Part shown: piece after piece, positions 45,572 to 55,408 of the stretch | Layout: every line of letters starts with the position of its first letter | Position numbering within the stretch: the first letter of the stretch is position 1 | Source: Clostridia bacterium | GTDB taxonomy: Bacteria > Bacillota > Clostridia > Christensenellales > Borkfalkiaceae | Assembly (NCBI GenBank): GCA_029066845.1 | Contig: JAIEFR010000004.1 | Span: forward strand, 14,241 to 78,240 | DNA: 64,000 nt | Reading direction: 5' to 3' | Position numbers and translations under genes: made by a program | Notes under the pieces: generated by a model | What the model saw: only the letters and a program-made list of their open reading frames with translations | The model's database searches: none | What the model was told of the DNA's origin: nothing

Positions 45572-47266
45572 ATGGCGGTTAAACGCAAGGTTGCCAAAGC
45601 GGCGGCGGTAAACGAGAGGGAGTACGTTGTGGTGCTTGCGGGCAACCCCAACGCGGGCAAAACTACGCTCTTCAACGCGCTCACGAAAAGCCATTTAAAG
45701 ACGGGCAACTTCCACGGCGTAACCACCGTGCCCGCGCAAAAAAAGACGGACGGCGTGACCTATTGCGACGTGCCCGGTATGTACTCCTTTAATTCGTATA
45801 CGATGGAGGAGAACAGCGCATATCAGTCGTCCAAAAGCGCGGACCTCATTATAAACGTCGTTGATGCGACCACGCTGGAAAACTCATTAAATCTCACGCG
45901 GCGGCTCATTTCGCTCAATCCCAACACGGTCGTGTACCTTACAAAGCTCGACCGTTTAAAGAGCCGCGGCGGCAAGGTCGATACGCAAAAGCTCTCGGCG
46001 TATTTGGGCGTGCCCGTTCTCACGTGCACCGCAAAGGAGCTTAAAAGAATAATTTCCTCGGGCAACATTCCGCAAGCCCAAAAGAGCGCGGATATTGAAT
46101 TAAAAGAGGCATATTACGGGGGCAACAACAAAGTAAACAGGGCGGAAAAGCTGTTTTACAACAAGGCGTTCGCGCTGGCGTTCTTCGTTGCCGCGCTCGT
46201 TCTCACGTTTTTTATCACCTTTCATCCCACAATGCCAGGCGCGCTTTTAAAAGGACTTCTGGAAACGCTTTTAATAGATAAGCTGGGCGGCGCGCTCGGC
46301 TCGGCAATAACCAACCCCGTGCTTTCGTCCTTCGTCACGGAGGGCATAATAGGCGGCGTGGGCGGCGTGTTGTCCTTCATTCCGCAGATAGCTATTCTTT
46401 ATCTTGTGCTCATACTTCTGGACGAAAGCGGAATATCCTCCGCGCTCACCTTCGTCACGGACGGACTGTTCGAAAAGGTAGGGCTTTCGGGCAGGGCGGC
46501 GTTCTCGCTCATCTCGGGCTTCGGCTGTACTGCGGCTGCAATCGCCACCACGCGTGGATATTCGGAGGACAGTGCGCGCCGCAAGACGATAGCCGTTCTG
46601 CCGTTCATTCCGTGCGGCGCAAAGATGCCAGTCTTTCTCACGTTTTTGTCGCCGCTGTTCAAAAATCCCTTCCCCGTAATCTGCGCGCTGTACTTTTCGG
46701 GCGTCGCGCTCGCAATCATAGTTTCGGCAATCGCAAGGGGCAAAAAGGAGGGGCTGATTTCCGAGGTCACGCCCGTATGCCTGCCGCAGGCGGGGCAGGT
46801 CGCAAAAAAGTTGTGTTTTCAGGTCAAATCGTTTATAATCAAAGTAACGACCTACGTTTTCGCGTTCTGCACGCTCAGCTGGCTGCTCTCGCACGTCAAT
46901 TTCACGCAGGGTATATGCGCACCCGAGGACAGCATACTCGGCGTATTTTCGCGCGCGGTAGCCTATCTGTTCTACCCTATGGGCATAAGGGACTGGCGGC
47001 TTTCGTACGCTGCGCTCACGGGCTTTGCCGCCAAGGAAAACGTAGCCGCAACCATTGCAATGCTCATACCCGAAGGGCTTTCTCTCGGGCTTGCGCCGTC
47101 GGTTGCGCTGTGCGTGTTCTTCCTGTGCTGTCCCGCGTGCATATCGGCTTTCGCCGCCTCGGTCAGGGAAGTAGGGTTCAAACGCACGGTCATCTACAAC
47201 CTGGCGCAGCTGGCGTTTGCGTTTATACTCTCGTATATCACGGCGCTTATACTTTCGATTTTATGA
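45572..47266 (+). CDS. feoB: Ferrous iron transporter B
   Basis: AGNPNAGKTTLFNALTKSHLKTGNFHGVTT; DVPGMYS; FIPCGAKMPVF. Confidence 0.95.
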   Translation: MAVKRKVAKAAAVNEREYVVVLAGNPNAGKTTLFNALTKSHLKTGNFHGVTTVPAQKKTDGVTYCDVPGMYSFNSYTMEENSAYQSSKSADLIINVVDATTLENSLNLTRRLISLNPNTVVYLTKLDRLKSRGGKVDTQKLSAYLGVPVLTCTAKELKRIISSGNIPQAQKSADIELKEAYYGGNNKVNRAEKLFYNKAFALAFFVAALVLTFFITFHPTMPGALLKGLLETLLIDKLGGALGSAITNPVLSSFVTEGIIGGVGGVLSFIPQIAILYLVLILLDESGISSALTFVTDGLFEKVGLSGRAAFSLISGFGCTAAAIATTRGYSEDSARRKTIAVLPFIPCGAKMPVFLTFLSPLFKNPFPVICALYFSGVALAIIVSAIARGKKEGLISEVTPVCLPQAGQVAKKLCFQVKSFIIKVTTYVFAFCTLSWLLSHVNFTQGICAPEDSILGVFSRAVAYLFYPMGIRDWRLSYAALTGFAAKENVAATIAMLIPEGLSLGLAPSVALCVFFLCCPACISAFAASVREVGFKRTVIYNLAQLAFAFILSYITALILSIL

Positions 47267-48093
47267 AAAAATTTACCGTTACAACCGATACAAACTTAAA
47301 AGACTTTACCGACGCGACCTATCCGCAGGGCAGCTTCGTTCTGGGCGTTCTGCTTAAGAAGGGCGACGTCCGCGTCAACGGCGTTAAGCAGCGCAAGAGC
47401 TGTCCGCTCAAAGCGGGGGACGAGGTGACTTATTACACCACGCCCGCGCAGGAGGACAAGCCTTCGCACACCGTCGTATACGAGGACGAAAATATTTTAG
47501 TTGCGGACAAGCCCGACGGCGTATCCAGCGAGGGGCTGTTTTCCGAGCTCGGCGGCACATATTACCCCGTGCACAGATTGGACAGAAACACCAGCGGTTT
47601 AATCGTGCTTGCAAAGAGTAACAAGGCGCAGGAGGAGCTTATCGCGGCGTTCAAAGAGCGGTCTGTGGAAAAGATATATCTGTGCTTCGCGCAAAACAAT
47701 TTCAAGGCTCAGAGCGCAACGCTTACGGCGTATATGACCAAGGACGCGGCTTCGGGCACGGTGCGCGTTTTCAATTCACCCGCGGCGGACAGAGTGAAAA
47801 TAATCACGGAGTATGCGGTGCAGAAGAGCTTCGGCGACTACGCGCTTGTCAAGGTCACTCTGCACACGGGCAAGACACATCAGATACGCGCGCATCTGTC
47901 GTCAATCGGCTGTCCCGTGCTGGGCGACGGCAAGTACGGCAACGCCGCGCTCAACAAAAAGTATAAAGCCACGCGCCAGATTCTTGTTGCGCGCAGCCTT
48001 GCTTTTCATCTTGCTGGCGACCTTGCCTATCTCAACGACACGCAGTTCACAAGCAACTTTTTCCCGACTCTTCCCAAGGACAGAAATAAATAA
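47263..48093 (+). CDS. RluA-family pseudouridine synthase
   Basis: ATGA overlap with feoB; VHRLDRNTSGLIVLAKS; LHTGKTHQIRAHLSSIGCPVLGD. Confidence 0.9.
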   Translation: MKKFTVTTDTNLKDFTDATYPQGSFVLGVLLKKGDVRVNGVKQRKSCPLKAGDEVTYYTTPAQEDKPSHTVVYEDENILVADKPDGVSSEGLFSELGGTYYPVHRLDRNTSGLIVLAKSNKAQEELIAAFKERSVEKIYLCFAQNNFKAQSATLTAYMTKDAASGTVRVFNSPAADRVKIITEYAVQKSFGDYALVKVTLHTGKTHQIRAHLSSIGCPVLGDGKYGNAALNKKYKATRQILVARSLAFHLAGDLAYLNDTQFTSNFFPTLPKDRNK

Positions 48094-48098
48094 AAGCA

Positions 48099-48130
48099 AA
48101 GCGTATCCCCAGCGGATGCGCTTTTTTTTG
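48099..48130 (+). terminator. Intrinsic terminator
   Basis: agcgtatccccagcggatgcgct + ttttttt. Confidence 0.65.
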
Positions 48131-48213
48131 CGCTTGTTTGCAAATCGTTTGACATATATGCGCGCGGTCGTTTATAATGCAAATTGTTGACAAATCAACA
48201 AATTGGTGGATAT

Positions 48214-51200
48214 ATGAAAAAAATCATTTACCTTTTAAACTTCCTGCTTCTGGCGGCGATAGTCGCGCTTGACGTACTGCTGATACTCGATCCGACGGTA
48301 GTGCTCAAAAGCACGGCAAGCGCCTGCTTCGTACTCGTGGCAATAGTCAACTTTGCGTATGCTGTCAGGCTGGGCGCAAAAAAGCTGTTCCCCGTGCTTA
48401 TGCTGCTGGGCTGCGTGTTCGCAATGGTAGGGGACGTCGTAATCTATTATTCGGGCGACCTCTATTTCATAACGGGCGCGGCTCTGTTTGCCGTGGCGCA
48501 CGTATTCTACGTTGCTGCGTACTTTGCGCTGTACGGCTTTCACCCCGCCGACCTGCTCGCCGCACTCGGCGTGTTCGTTCCCTCGGTGCTGGTTATAACG
48601 CTCGCGCCCATATTCGATTTCGGCGGAATACTTATGGAGGTTGTGTGCATAGTCTACGCCCTCATACTTTCGCTTATGGTCGGCAAGGCTCTTGCCAATC
48701 TCAGAAAGGGAACCGCGCTCAGCGCCGTAATCGCCGTCGGCAGCATACTTTTCTTTATCTCGGACTTTATGCTGCTTTTGAACGTATTCGGCACGGTGCA
48801 CAGAGTGCCGCGCATACTCTGCCTTGCAACTTACTATCCCGCGCAGTTTATGCTTGCGTTCTCGCTCATACTCTTTGCGGAGCGCGGTATGAACATTTTC
48901 AAAGCGGCGTATTGCATAATTTTCCAGACAGTGTTAAAAATCGCGCTGCCCCTTCTGCCTTATAAGGACCCCAAAATTATCGAAAAGGTAGGGGATATTC
49001 CGCAGGTATTAAAGCAAAACGCAAAGAGCCGCCCGCTCGTCGTGACGGACAAAACCATTCGCGGACTGGGGCTGACCCGCGCGCTGGAAGAGGCTATTGC
49101 GGCGGCAGACCTCAACTGCACGGTGTACGACGGAGTAGTGGCAAACCCCACCACGGACAACGTGGACGAGGCGTTGAAGCTATATAAGGAAAACGCTTGC
49201 GACTGCCTTATCGCATTCGGCGGCGGCTCGCCCATAGACTGCGCAAAGGGCGTGGGCGCACTTATCGCCCGTCCCGAAAAGACGCTAGGCAAGCTCAAAG
49301 GAATACTCAAGGTCGGCAAAAAAATTCCGCTGCTCATAGCCATTCCCACAACGGCGGGCACTGGCAGCGAAACCACGCTTGCGGCTGTTATTGTCGATTC
49401 CGTAACCCGTCACAAGTACGCAATAAACGACTTCCCGCTCATTCCCGCATACGCAGTACTCGACGAGGCGGTAACGGCAACTCTGCCCAAGCACGTAATT
49501 TCCACCACGGGTATGGACGCTTTAACCCACGCGGTGGAGGCGTATATAGGCAGGGGAGGAAACACTTCCACGCGCACCGACGCGCTGGAGGCGGTAAAGC
49601 TGGTCTTCGAAAATCTGCAGGCTTCGTACGACGGCGACAGAGCTGCGGCAAAGCAAATGCTCATCGCTTCCCACAAGGCGGGCAGAGCCTTTTCCAAGGC
49701 GTACGTCGGCTACGTGCACGCGCTCGCCCATTCGTTGGGCGGCAAGTATAACGTTCCGCACGGACTTGCAAACGCCGTAATTCTGCCCACCGTGTTGCGC
49801 GAGTACGGAAAGGCGGCGCACAAAAAGCTGTGGAAGATAGCCGTCTATTGCGGACTGGTAGAAAAGACCGCGCCGTATGCTCAGGGTGCGGAAGCTGTCA
49901 TAAGCAAAATCGAGAAGTTGAACGAAGGTTTCGGCATAGGCAAGACCTTCGCGCAAATCCGCCGCGGCGATATTTACGAGCTTGCGACCTACGCCTACAA
50001 GGAGGCAAATCCCTTGTATCCCGTGCCCGTGCTGTGGGATAAAGACAAGCTTATGGAAATCTACGAAAAGCTGCGCGGCGAGAACGTTGACGAGGAGGAT
50101 ATTCCCACCATAATAAACAACCAGCGCGCCTATTTCGCAAGCGGCGCAACGCTGGATATAAAGCACCGTATGCGCAGATTGAAGGCGTTATATGCAGCAA
50201 TCAAAGCCAATCTGCCCGCATTGCACGAGGGGCTCAAAGCCGACCTCGGCAAGAGCGCAACCGAAAGCTATATGTGCGAAACGGGGCTGGCAATGAGCGA
50301 GCTTTCGTATATGATAAAGCACCTCAAAAAATTCGCAAGAGCAAAAAAGGTGACTACGCCGCTCGCGCAGATGCCTTCCAAGAGCTACCGTCTGCCGTCG
50401 CCATACGGAACGGTGCTGGTTATGAACCCGTGGAACTATCCGTTCCTGCTTTCAATAGACCCGCTCATCGACGCGGTTGCTGCTGGCAACACGGTGGTGT
50501 TAAAGCTCAGCGCGTATTCGCCAAACGTCAACAGGGCGATTAAGGAGGTCATCGACGGCGTGTTCCCTCCCGAATACGTGACGGTGCTTTTCGGCGGCTC
50601 GCAGGTAAACACCGCGCTTATGAAGGAAAAGTTCGACTACGTTTTCTTTACCGGCAGTAAGAGGGTGGGCAAGCTCGTGTACGAAAGCGCGGCGCAAAAT
50701 CTCACGCCAGTCACTCTGGAGCTTGGCGGCAAGAGCCCTTGCATAGTTGACCAAACGGCGAATATAAAGCTTGCGGCAAAGCGCATTGTATGGGGCAAGT
50801 TTTTAAACCTCGGCCAGACCTGCGTCGCGCCCGACTATATCTATTGCGCGGAGAGCGTGCACGACAAGTTGATAGCCGAAATCAAAAAGCAGATTATTGC
50901 GCAGTTCGGCGAAAGTCCGCTGGATAATCCCGCATACGGCAAGATTATAAACGAAAAGCATTTCAACCGCGTGTGCGCTTTGATTGATAAAGACAAGGTC
51001 GTTCACGGCGGAAAGACAAATGCGGAAAAACTCAAAATAGAACCTACCGTGCTCGACGGCGTAACGCACGAGGACGCGGTTATGCAGGAGGAAATTTTCG
51101 GACCAATTCTGCCCGTACTCACGTACAAAGAAGAGGGGGAAGCGGTAAGGTATATCACGCAAAACGACGCGCCGCTTGCCTTCTATATTTTCTCGTCGGA

Positions 51201-51465
51201 TAAAAAGCGGATAAAGAAGCTCACTTCGCAGACGGGCTTCGGAGGCGGCTGCGTAAACGACGTGGTAATTCACCTTGCAACGCCGTATATGCCTTTCGGC
51301 GGCTTCGGCGCAAGCGGTCTGGGCGGCTATCACGGCAAGGCCGGCTTCGAAACTTTCAGCCACTATAAGAGCATAGTAAACAAGTCAACGCTAATCGATT
51401 TGCCTATGCGCTACCAGCCGTACACCAAAACCAACGAATACCTGATTGAAAAGTTTTTAAAGTAA
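48214..51465 (+). CDS. Trifunctional fusion: YhhN-family (lysoplasmalogenase-like) membrane domain - iron-type alcohol dehydrogenase - ALDH3-type aldehyde dehydrogenase
   Basis: YhhN: VFAMVGDVVIYYSGDLYFITGAALFAVAHVFYVAAYF and GSILFFISDFMLLLNVF; ADH: FGGGSPIDCAKGVGAL, IPTTAGTGSETT, DALTHAVEAYI, HALAHSLGGKYNVPHGLANAVILP; ALDH: VMNPWNYPFLLSIDPLIDAVAAGNTVVLK, FFTGSKRVGK, TLELGGKSPCIVD, NLGQTCVAPDYI; single uninterrupted frame. Confidence 0.9.
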   Translation: MKKIIYLLNFLLLAAIVALDVLLILDPTVVLKSTASACFVLVAIVNFAYAVRLGAKKLFPVLMLLGCVFAMVGDVVIYYSGDLYFITGAALFAVAHVFYVAAYFALYGFHPADLLAALGVFVPSVLVITLAPIFDFGGILMEVVCIVYALILSLMVGKALANLRKGTALSAVIAVGSILFFISDFMLLLNVFGTVHRVPRILCLATYYPAQFMLAFSLILFAERGMNIFKAAYCIIFQTVLKIALPLLPYKDPKIIEKVGDIPQVLKQNAKSRPLVVTDKTIRGLGLTRALEEAIAAADLNCTVYDGVVANPTTDNVDEALKLYKENACDCLIAFGGGSPIDCAKGVGALIARPEKTLGKLKGILKVGKKIPLLIAIPTTAGTGSETTLAAVIVDSVTRHKYAINDFPLIPAYAVLDEAVTATLPKHVISTTGMDALTHAVEAYIGRGGNTSTRTDALEAVKLVFENLQASYDGDRAAAKQMLIASHKAGRAFSKAYVGYVHALAHSLGGKYNVPHGLANAVILPTVLREYGKAAHKKLWKIAVYCGLVEKTAPYAQGAEAVISKIEKLNEGFGIGKTFAQIRRGDIYELATYAYKEANPLYPVPVLWDKDKLMEIYEKLRGENVDEEDIPTIINNQRAYFASGATLDIKHRMRRLKALYAAIKANLPALHEGLKADLGKSATESYMCETGLAMSELSYMIKHLKKFARAKKVTTPLAQMPSKSYRLPSPYGTVLVMNPWNYPFLLSIDPLIDAVAAGNTVVLKLSAYSPNVNRAIKEVIDGVFPPEYVTVLFGGSQVNTALMKEKFDYVFFTGSKRVGKLVYESAAQNLTPVTLELGGKSPCIVDQTANIKLAAKRIVWGKFLNLGQTCVAPDYIYCAESVHDKLIAEIKKQIIAQFGESPLDNPAYGKIINEKHFNRVCALIDKDKVVHGGKTNAEKLKIEPTVLDGVTHEDAVMQEEIFGPILPVLTYKEEGEAVRYITQNDAPLAFYIFSSDKKRIKKLTSQTGFGGGCVNDVVIHLATPYMPFGGFGASGLGGYHGKAGFETFSHYKSIVNKSTLIDLPMRYQPYTKTNEYLIEKFLK

Positions 51466-51469
51466 ATAA

Positions 51470-51516
51470 ATAGCCCGCTATCTTCTTAAACGAAGTATAG
51501 CGGGCTTTGTTTTTTA
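51470..51516 (+). terminator. Intrinsic terminator
   Basis: agcccgctatcttcttaaacgaagtatagcgggct + ttgtttttt. Confidence 0.75.
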
Positions 51517-51533
51517 ATAAGTATTTATTTCTC

Positions 51534-51947
51534 TTATTTTTTCAGAGTAAACGAAAAACTGCCGTCTTTGCATTTGCCGTCCGATTCGATTATTACGTAA
51601 ACTGTTTTATTGCCGGTAAAAGCTTCGGTTTTACTGTCAACGGAACCGTTTGCTCCAATTTCAAACAGGTCCAGCTTTTCGTCATTATAATCGTAGTAAA
51701 CTTTTATTTTTCCTTCACCCAACGTCGCTTCATAAGTTATAACTGCTTCGTCTGCGCCGTTGTTTTGCAATTTCATTACGTACGTTCCGCTGAAACTGCC
51801 GAATGAAATCGACGCTTTATCCGAGGTTTCTGTCGTTGTCATCGTAGAAGAACTGTAATGGCTTACGTATTTAGTTGCGCAGGCGCATAACGTAAAACAC
51901 AATACCAACGTTGCCACAGCAATGATTGCACTTACAAATTTTTTCAT
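51534..51947 (-). CDS. Small putative lipoprotein
   Basis: MKKFVSAIIAVATLVLCFTLCACATKYVSHY lipobox-like Cys. Confidence 0.65.
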   Translation of the reverse strand: MKKFVSAIIAVATLVLCFTLCACATKYVSHYSSSTMTTTETSDKASISFGSFSGTYVMKLQNNGADEAVITYEATLGEGKIKVYYDYNDEKLDLFEIGANGSVDSKTEAFTGNKTVYVIIESDGKCKDGSFSFTLKK

Positions 51948-52058
51948 AATACACTCCTTTGTAAATCACCGTTTATCGTAGTTTTGATTATATCATAAAG
52001 AAATAAAGAAAGCAAGATATTTATCCCTATGAAATAAAACGTAATGGAGGTGGCTTTT

Positions 52059-53369
52059 TTAAATAACCAACAACATAAGCCACAACGAACCTAGCGCGGT
52101 TATAAGCGTGGGTATTGCAACCGTAACGCCTATTTTAAGAAAATCGAGATAGCCGAATTTCACGCCGTGCTTGTTTAAAATATTGCTCCACATAATGCCG
52201 GCAAGCGCGCCGATAGGGGTAAATAACGCGCCTATGTTGGAGCCTATAATCGTCGCAAACACAGCCGCAGTGCCCGCCGCGCCGCCCGTCGATTCTATGA
52301 TGGACGAGAACAGCACGCTCATAGGAATGTTGTTTATCAGATTGGAAGCGATAAACGACGTCGTCCCGTATTTAATAATAGGCAGGCTGTCGCCGAAAAG
52401 CTGACCTATTGCGGCGGTTACGCCCTGCTCGTTCAGCACCACTATAAGCACGAACATCGAGAGCACGAAGGGAATAAGCTGATAGGGTGCGCGCTTTAAA
52501 CAGCCCATAAGTGCGCAGGGCTTTTGCCTTCTGACCGCGGCGATAATACCCGAAATCAAAAACAGACTTCCCACGGCGCAGATGGATACCAGCCACATTT
52601 CGATGTGTATGTACGAGCCTATTGCCAGCAGAATTGTGCAAACTGCAAGGTGCACGATTCCCACCCAAAGCAAAAGCTTATCCTGAATAACCACAATTTC
52701 CGCCTCGCCTTCTATGGGTGCGGCAAGCTTTTTGCGGAACAGCAGATACAGCGCAAGGAATGCGACTATTCCCGAAAGAACCGTGGGAACTATGCTTATT
52801 TTCAGATAGCCGACAAAGTCTATTCCGCAGGCGGTTGCAAGGTATATATTCGTGGGGTTGCCTATAATCAGCGCCATACTCCACGTGTTGGCGGCAACGA
52901 ATTCTGCGGCAAGGTAGGGGGTGGGGTTTATCTTTGCGTTCTTTGCAAAGTAGCAGATAAACGGCGTGAACGACAGAATTATTACGTCGTTGGAGGTAAA
53001 TACGGTCAGCACCGAAACGGTTATGTAGAGGTATAAAAACAGTTTCGTCTGTCCCGTTTTGGCTTTCTTTAAGGCAACGCCCGCAAGGAAGCGGAAAAAG
53101 CCGAGTTCGTCAAGGAAGATTGAAAGCACGGTCATCGATATGAACAGGACGAGAATTTTAAGGGGATTTATAGCCGTGTCGGAAATGAGTGCTTTGCCCA
53201 CCGTAACTATATCCGCCTTACCGCAGGCAAGCAGTATCGCCGCGCCGACCAGCGTTATTATCCAGTACGTATCTATCGAAATTTTACCGATTTTTATTTT
53301 CGGAAAAAGCAGTATGCTCAGTATCATTGCGATGCAGGTTATACCGCAGATAATCAAAGAAACAACCAT
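52059..53369 (-). CDS. SLC13/ArsB-like anion permease
   Basis: About 12 TMs; VLTVFTSNDVIILSFTPFICYF; NTWSMALIIGNPTNIYLA; start codon ambiguous (53405 or 53369). Confidence 0.8.
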   Translation of the reverse strand: MVVSLIICGITCIAMILSILLFPKIKIGKISIDTYWIITLVGAAILLACGKADIVTVGKALISDTAINPLKILVLFISMTVLSIFLDELGFFRFLAGVALKKAKTGQTKLFLYLYITVSVLTVFTSNDVIILSFTPFICYFAKNAKINPTPYLAAEFVAANTWSMALIIGNPTNIYLATACGIDFVGYLKISIVPTVLSGIVAFLALYLLFRKKLAAPIEGEAEIVVIQDKLLLWVGIVHLAVCTILLAIGSYIHIEMWLVSICAVGSLFLISGIIAAVRRQKPCALMGCLKRAPYQLIPFVLSMFVLIVVLNEQGVTAAIGQLFGDSLPIIKYGTTSFIASNLINNIPMSVLFSSIIESTGGAAGTAAVFATIIGSNIGALFTPIGALAGIMWSNILNKHGVKFGYLDFLKIGVTVAIPTLITALGSLWLMLLVI

Positions 53370-53461
53370 AGTTTTAAATCTTCCGTGCAACAGAAATGTT
53401 ATCAAAACCTTTTCCGTTTGTCAACATATTATGTGTATGCGCGCGCGGCGTCAACCGTACA

Positions 53462-53495
53462 AAAAAAAGCGGCTTCCTAAGAAACCGCTTTTTTA
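53462..53495 (-). terminator. Intrinsic terminator for 53515-54516
   Basis: aaaaaagcggtttcttaggaagccgcttttttttg on minus strand. Confidence 0.75.
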
Positions 53496-53514
53496 TATTT
53501 CAGTTTATTTGCAA

Positions 53515-54516
53515 TTACTTGGTCATACCTTCCTGAACGGCAACCGCAACTGCAACAGTAGCTCCCACCATAGGATTGTTGCCCATACCGATGAGACCCA
53601 TCATTTCAACGTGGGCAGGAACGGAGGAGGAGCCTGCGAACTGTGCGTCCGAGTGCATTCTTCCCATCGTGTCGGTCATACCGTAGCTGGAAGGACCTGC
53701 GCCCATATTGTCGGGGTGAAGCGTTCTGCCCGTGCCGCCGCCGGAAGCAACCGAGAAGTACTTCTCGCCGTTCTCATAGCACCACTTCTTGTAGGTGCCC
53801 GCAACGGGATGCTGGAAGCGGGTGGGGTTGGTGGAGTTACCCGTAATGGAAACGGTAACGTGCTCGAGCTGCATAATCGCAACGCCCTCGGGAACGTTGT
53901 CCGCGCCGTAGCACTTAACTTTCGCTCTGGGACCGTCGGAGAAAGCAACGGTGTCAACCACCTTAACCGTCTCGGTGTAGGGGTCGAACTTGGTTCTCAC
54001 GTAGGTGAAGCCGTTAATTCTGGAAATGATATAAGCCGCGTCCTTGCCCAGACCGTTGAGGATAACGCGCAGGGGCTTAACCCTTACTTTGTTTGCGTTC
54101 TCGGCAATTTTAATCGCGCCTTCCGCAGCCGCAAAGCTTTCGTGACCTGCAAGGAAGCAGAAGCAGTCGGTTTCTTCGGAAAGGAGCATTGCGCCCAGAT
54201 TACCGTGACCTAAGCCGACCTTTCTGTTTTCGGCAACCGAACCGGTAATGCAGAAAGCCTGCAAGCCGATACCGATAGCAGCCGCAGCGTCGGCAGCCTT
54301 CGTGCAACCCTTCTTGATTGCGATAGCCGCGCCTACGGTGTAAGCCCAGACTGCGTTTTCAAAGCAGATGGGCTGGGTGCCGCGAACTATCTTGTCGCAG
54401 TCAACGCCCTTGGAAAGGCAGATGTCGCGGCATTCCTCAATCGATTTAATGCCGTACTCTTTCAATACGCCCAAAATTTTCTTTTCTCTTCTCTCATATC
54501 CTTCGAAAAGTGCCAT
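53515..54516 (-). CDS. GGGtGRT protein family, unknown function
   Basis: VASGGGTGRTLHPDNMGAGPSSYGMTDTMGRMHSDAQFAGSSSVPAHVEMMGLIGMGNNPMVGATVAVAVAV. Confidence 0.85.
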   Translation of the reverse strand: MALFEGYERREKKILGVLKEYGIKSIEECRDICLSKGVDCDKIVRGTQPICFENAVWAYTVGAAIAIKKGCTKAADAAAAIGIGLQAFCITGSVAENRKVGLGHGNLGAMLLSEETDCFCFLAGHESFAAAEGAIKIAENANKVRVKPLRVILNGLGKDAAYIISRINGFTYVRTKFDPYTETVKVVDTVAFSDGPRAKVKCYGADNVPEGVAIMQLEHVTVSITGNSTNPTRFQHPVAGTYKKWCYENGEKYFSVASGGGTGRTLHPDNMGAGPSSYGMTDTMGRMHSDAQFAGSSSVPAHVEMMGLIGMGNNPMVGATVAVAVAVQEGMTK

Positions 54517-54518
54517 AA

Positions 54519-55247
54519 TCAGTCAACCTCCTTGTCCGTTCTGGGGTCGATGTGCTTAACCGCACCCTGTTCCTTGGTATATCTGCCGTAAGTGCCGACA
54601 GACTTCTCGTAAGCTTCGTTAGGCGTAAGACCCTTCTTAATGAAGTCGGTCATCTTGCCGAGCGAAACGAATTTGTATCCGCAAACCTCGTTGTTCTTGT
54701 CGAGAGCGAGGGAGAGGACGTAGCCTTCAGCCATTTCCAGGTATCTCACGCCCTTAGCGGCGGTGCCGTACATCGTGCCCACCTGCGAGCGCAAGCCCTT
54801 GCCCAGGTCTTCCAGTCCCGCGCCTACGGGCAGACCGTCGTCGGAGAAAGCCGACTGCGTTCTTCCGTAAACGATTTGCAGGAACAACTCTCTCATTGCC
54901 GTGTTGATTGCGTCGCACACAAGGTCGGTATTCAGAGCTTCTAAAATGGTCTTGTGGGGAAGAATTTCCGCCGCCATAGCCGCCGAGTGGGTCATACCCG
55001 AGCAACCGATGGTTTCAACCAGAGCCTCCTGAATTATGCCGTCCTTTACGTTGAGCGTAAGCTTGCACGCACCCTGCTGAGGGGCGCACCAGCCGATACC
55101 GTGCGTAAGACCTTTAATGTCCTTGATTTCCTTTGCCTGAATCCACTGTCCTTCCTCGGGGATGGGAGCGGGTCCGTGTTCAAACCTGCCGGAAACACCC
55201 TTGGCAACGCAAATCATATTTTCGACGTCTTTTGAATACTGCATCAC
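54519..55247 (-). CDS. NifU/IscU-like iron-sulfur scaffold-type protein paired with GGGtGRT protein
   Basis: GIGWCAPQQGACKLTLNVKDGIIQEALVETIGCSGMTHSAAMAAEIL; adjacent (2-nt gap) to the GGGtGRT gene. Confidence 0.75.
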   Translation of the reverse strand: MMQYSKDVENMICVAKGVSGRFEHGPAPIPEEGQWIQAKEIKDIKGLTHGIGWCAPQQGACKLTLNVKDGIIQEALVETIGCSGMTHSAAMAAEILPHKTILEALNTDLVCDAINTAMRELFLQIVYGRTQSAFSDDGLPVGAGLEDLGKGLRSQVGTMYGTAAKGVRYLEMAEGYVLSLALDKNNEVCGYKFVSLGKMTDFIKKGLTPNEAYEKSVGTYGRYTKEQGAVKHIDPRTDKEVD

Positions 55248-55377
55248 ATATCCTCCAAAAAATATTTCTTTATCTCACCCGATAAGTATAACACAGCCCG
55301 ACGGAATTTTCAACAAGTTACAGCATAATTTTCGCTGACAAAGAGTAAAATTTTGAGTTCAACTTGACTAAAAACTG

Positions 55378-55408
55378 TTTACACACAGACAAAAAGTATT
55401 ATAATATA
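55378..55408 (+). promoter_or_regulatory. Putative promoter of mcsA-mcsB-clpC operon
   Basis: TTTACA - 16 nt - TATAAT upstream of mcsA. Confidence 0.5.

Noticed and set aside
46612-47262. N-terminal extension of the 493-aa ORF 46612-48093
   Set aside because: Overlaps feoB in another frame; real pseudouridine synthase start is ATG 47263 in an ATGA overlap.
55330-55400. CtsR-like heptad near mcsA
   Set aside because: gttcaacttgactaaaa matches the direct-repeat consensus poorly in both halves.
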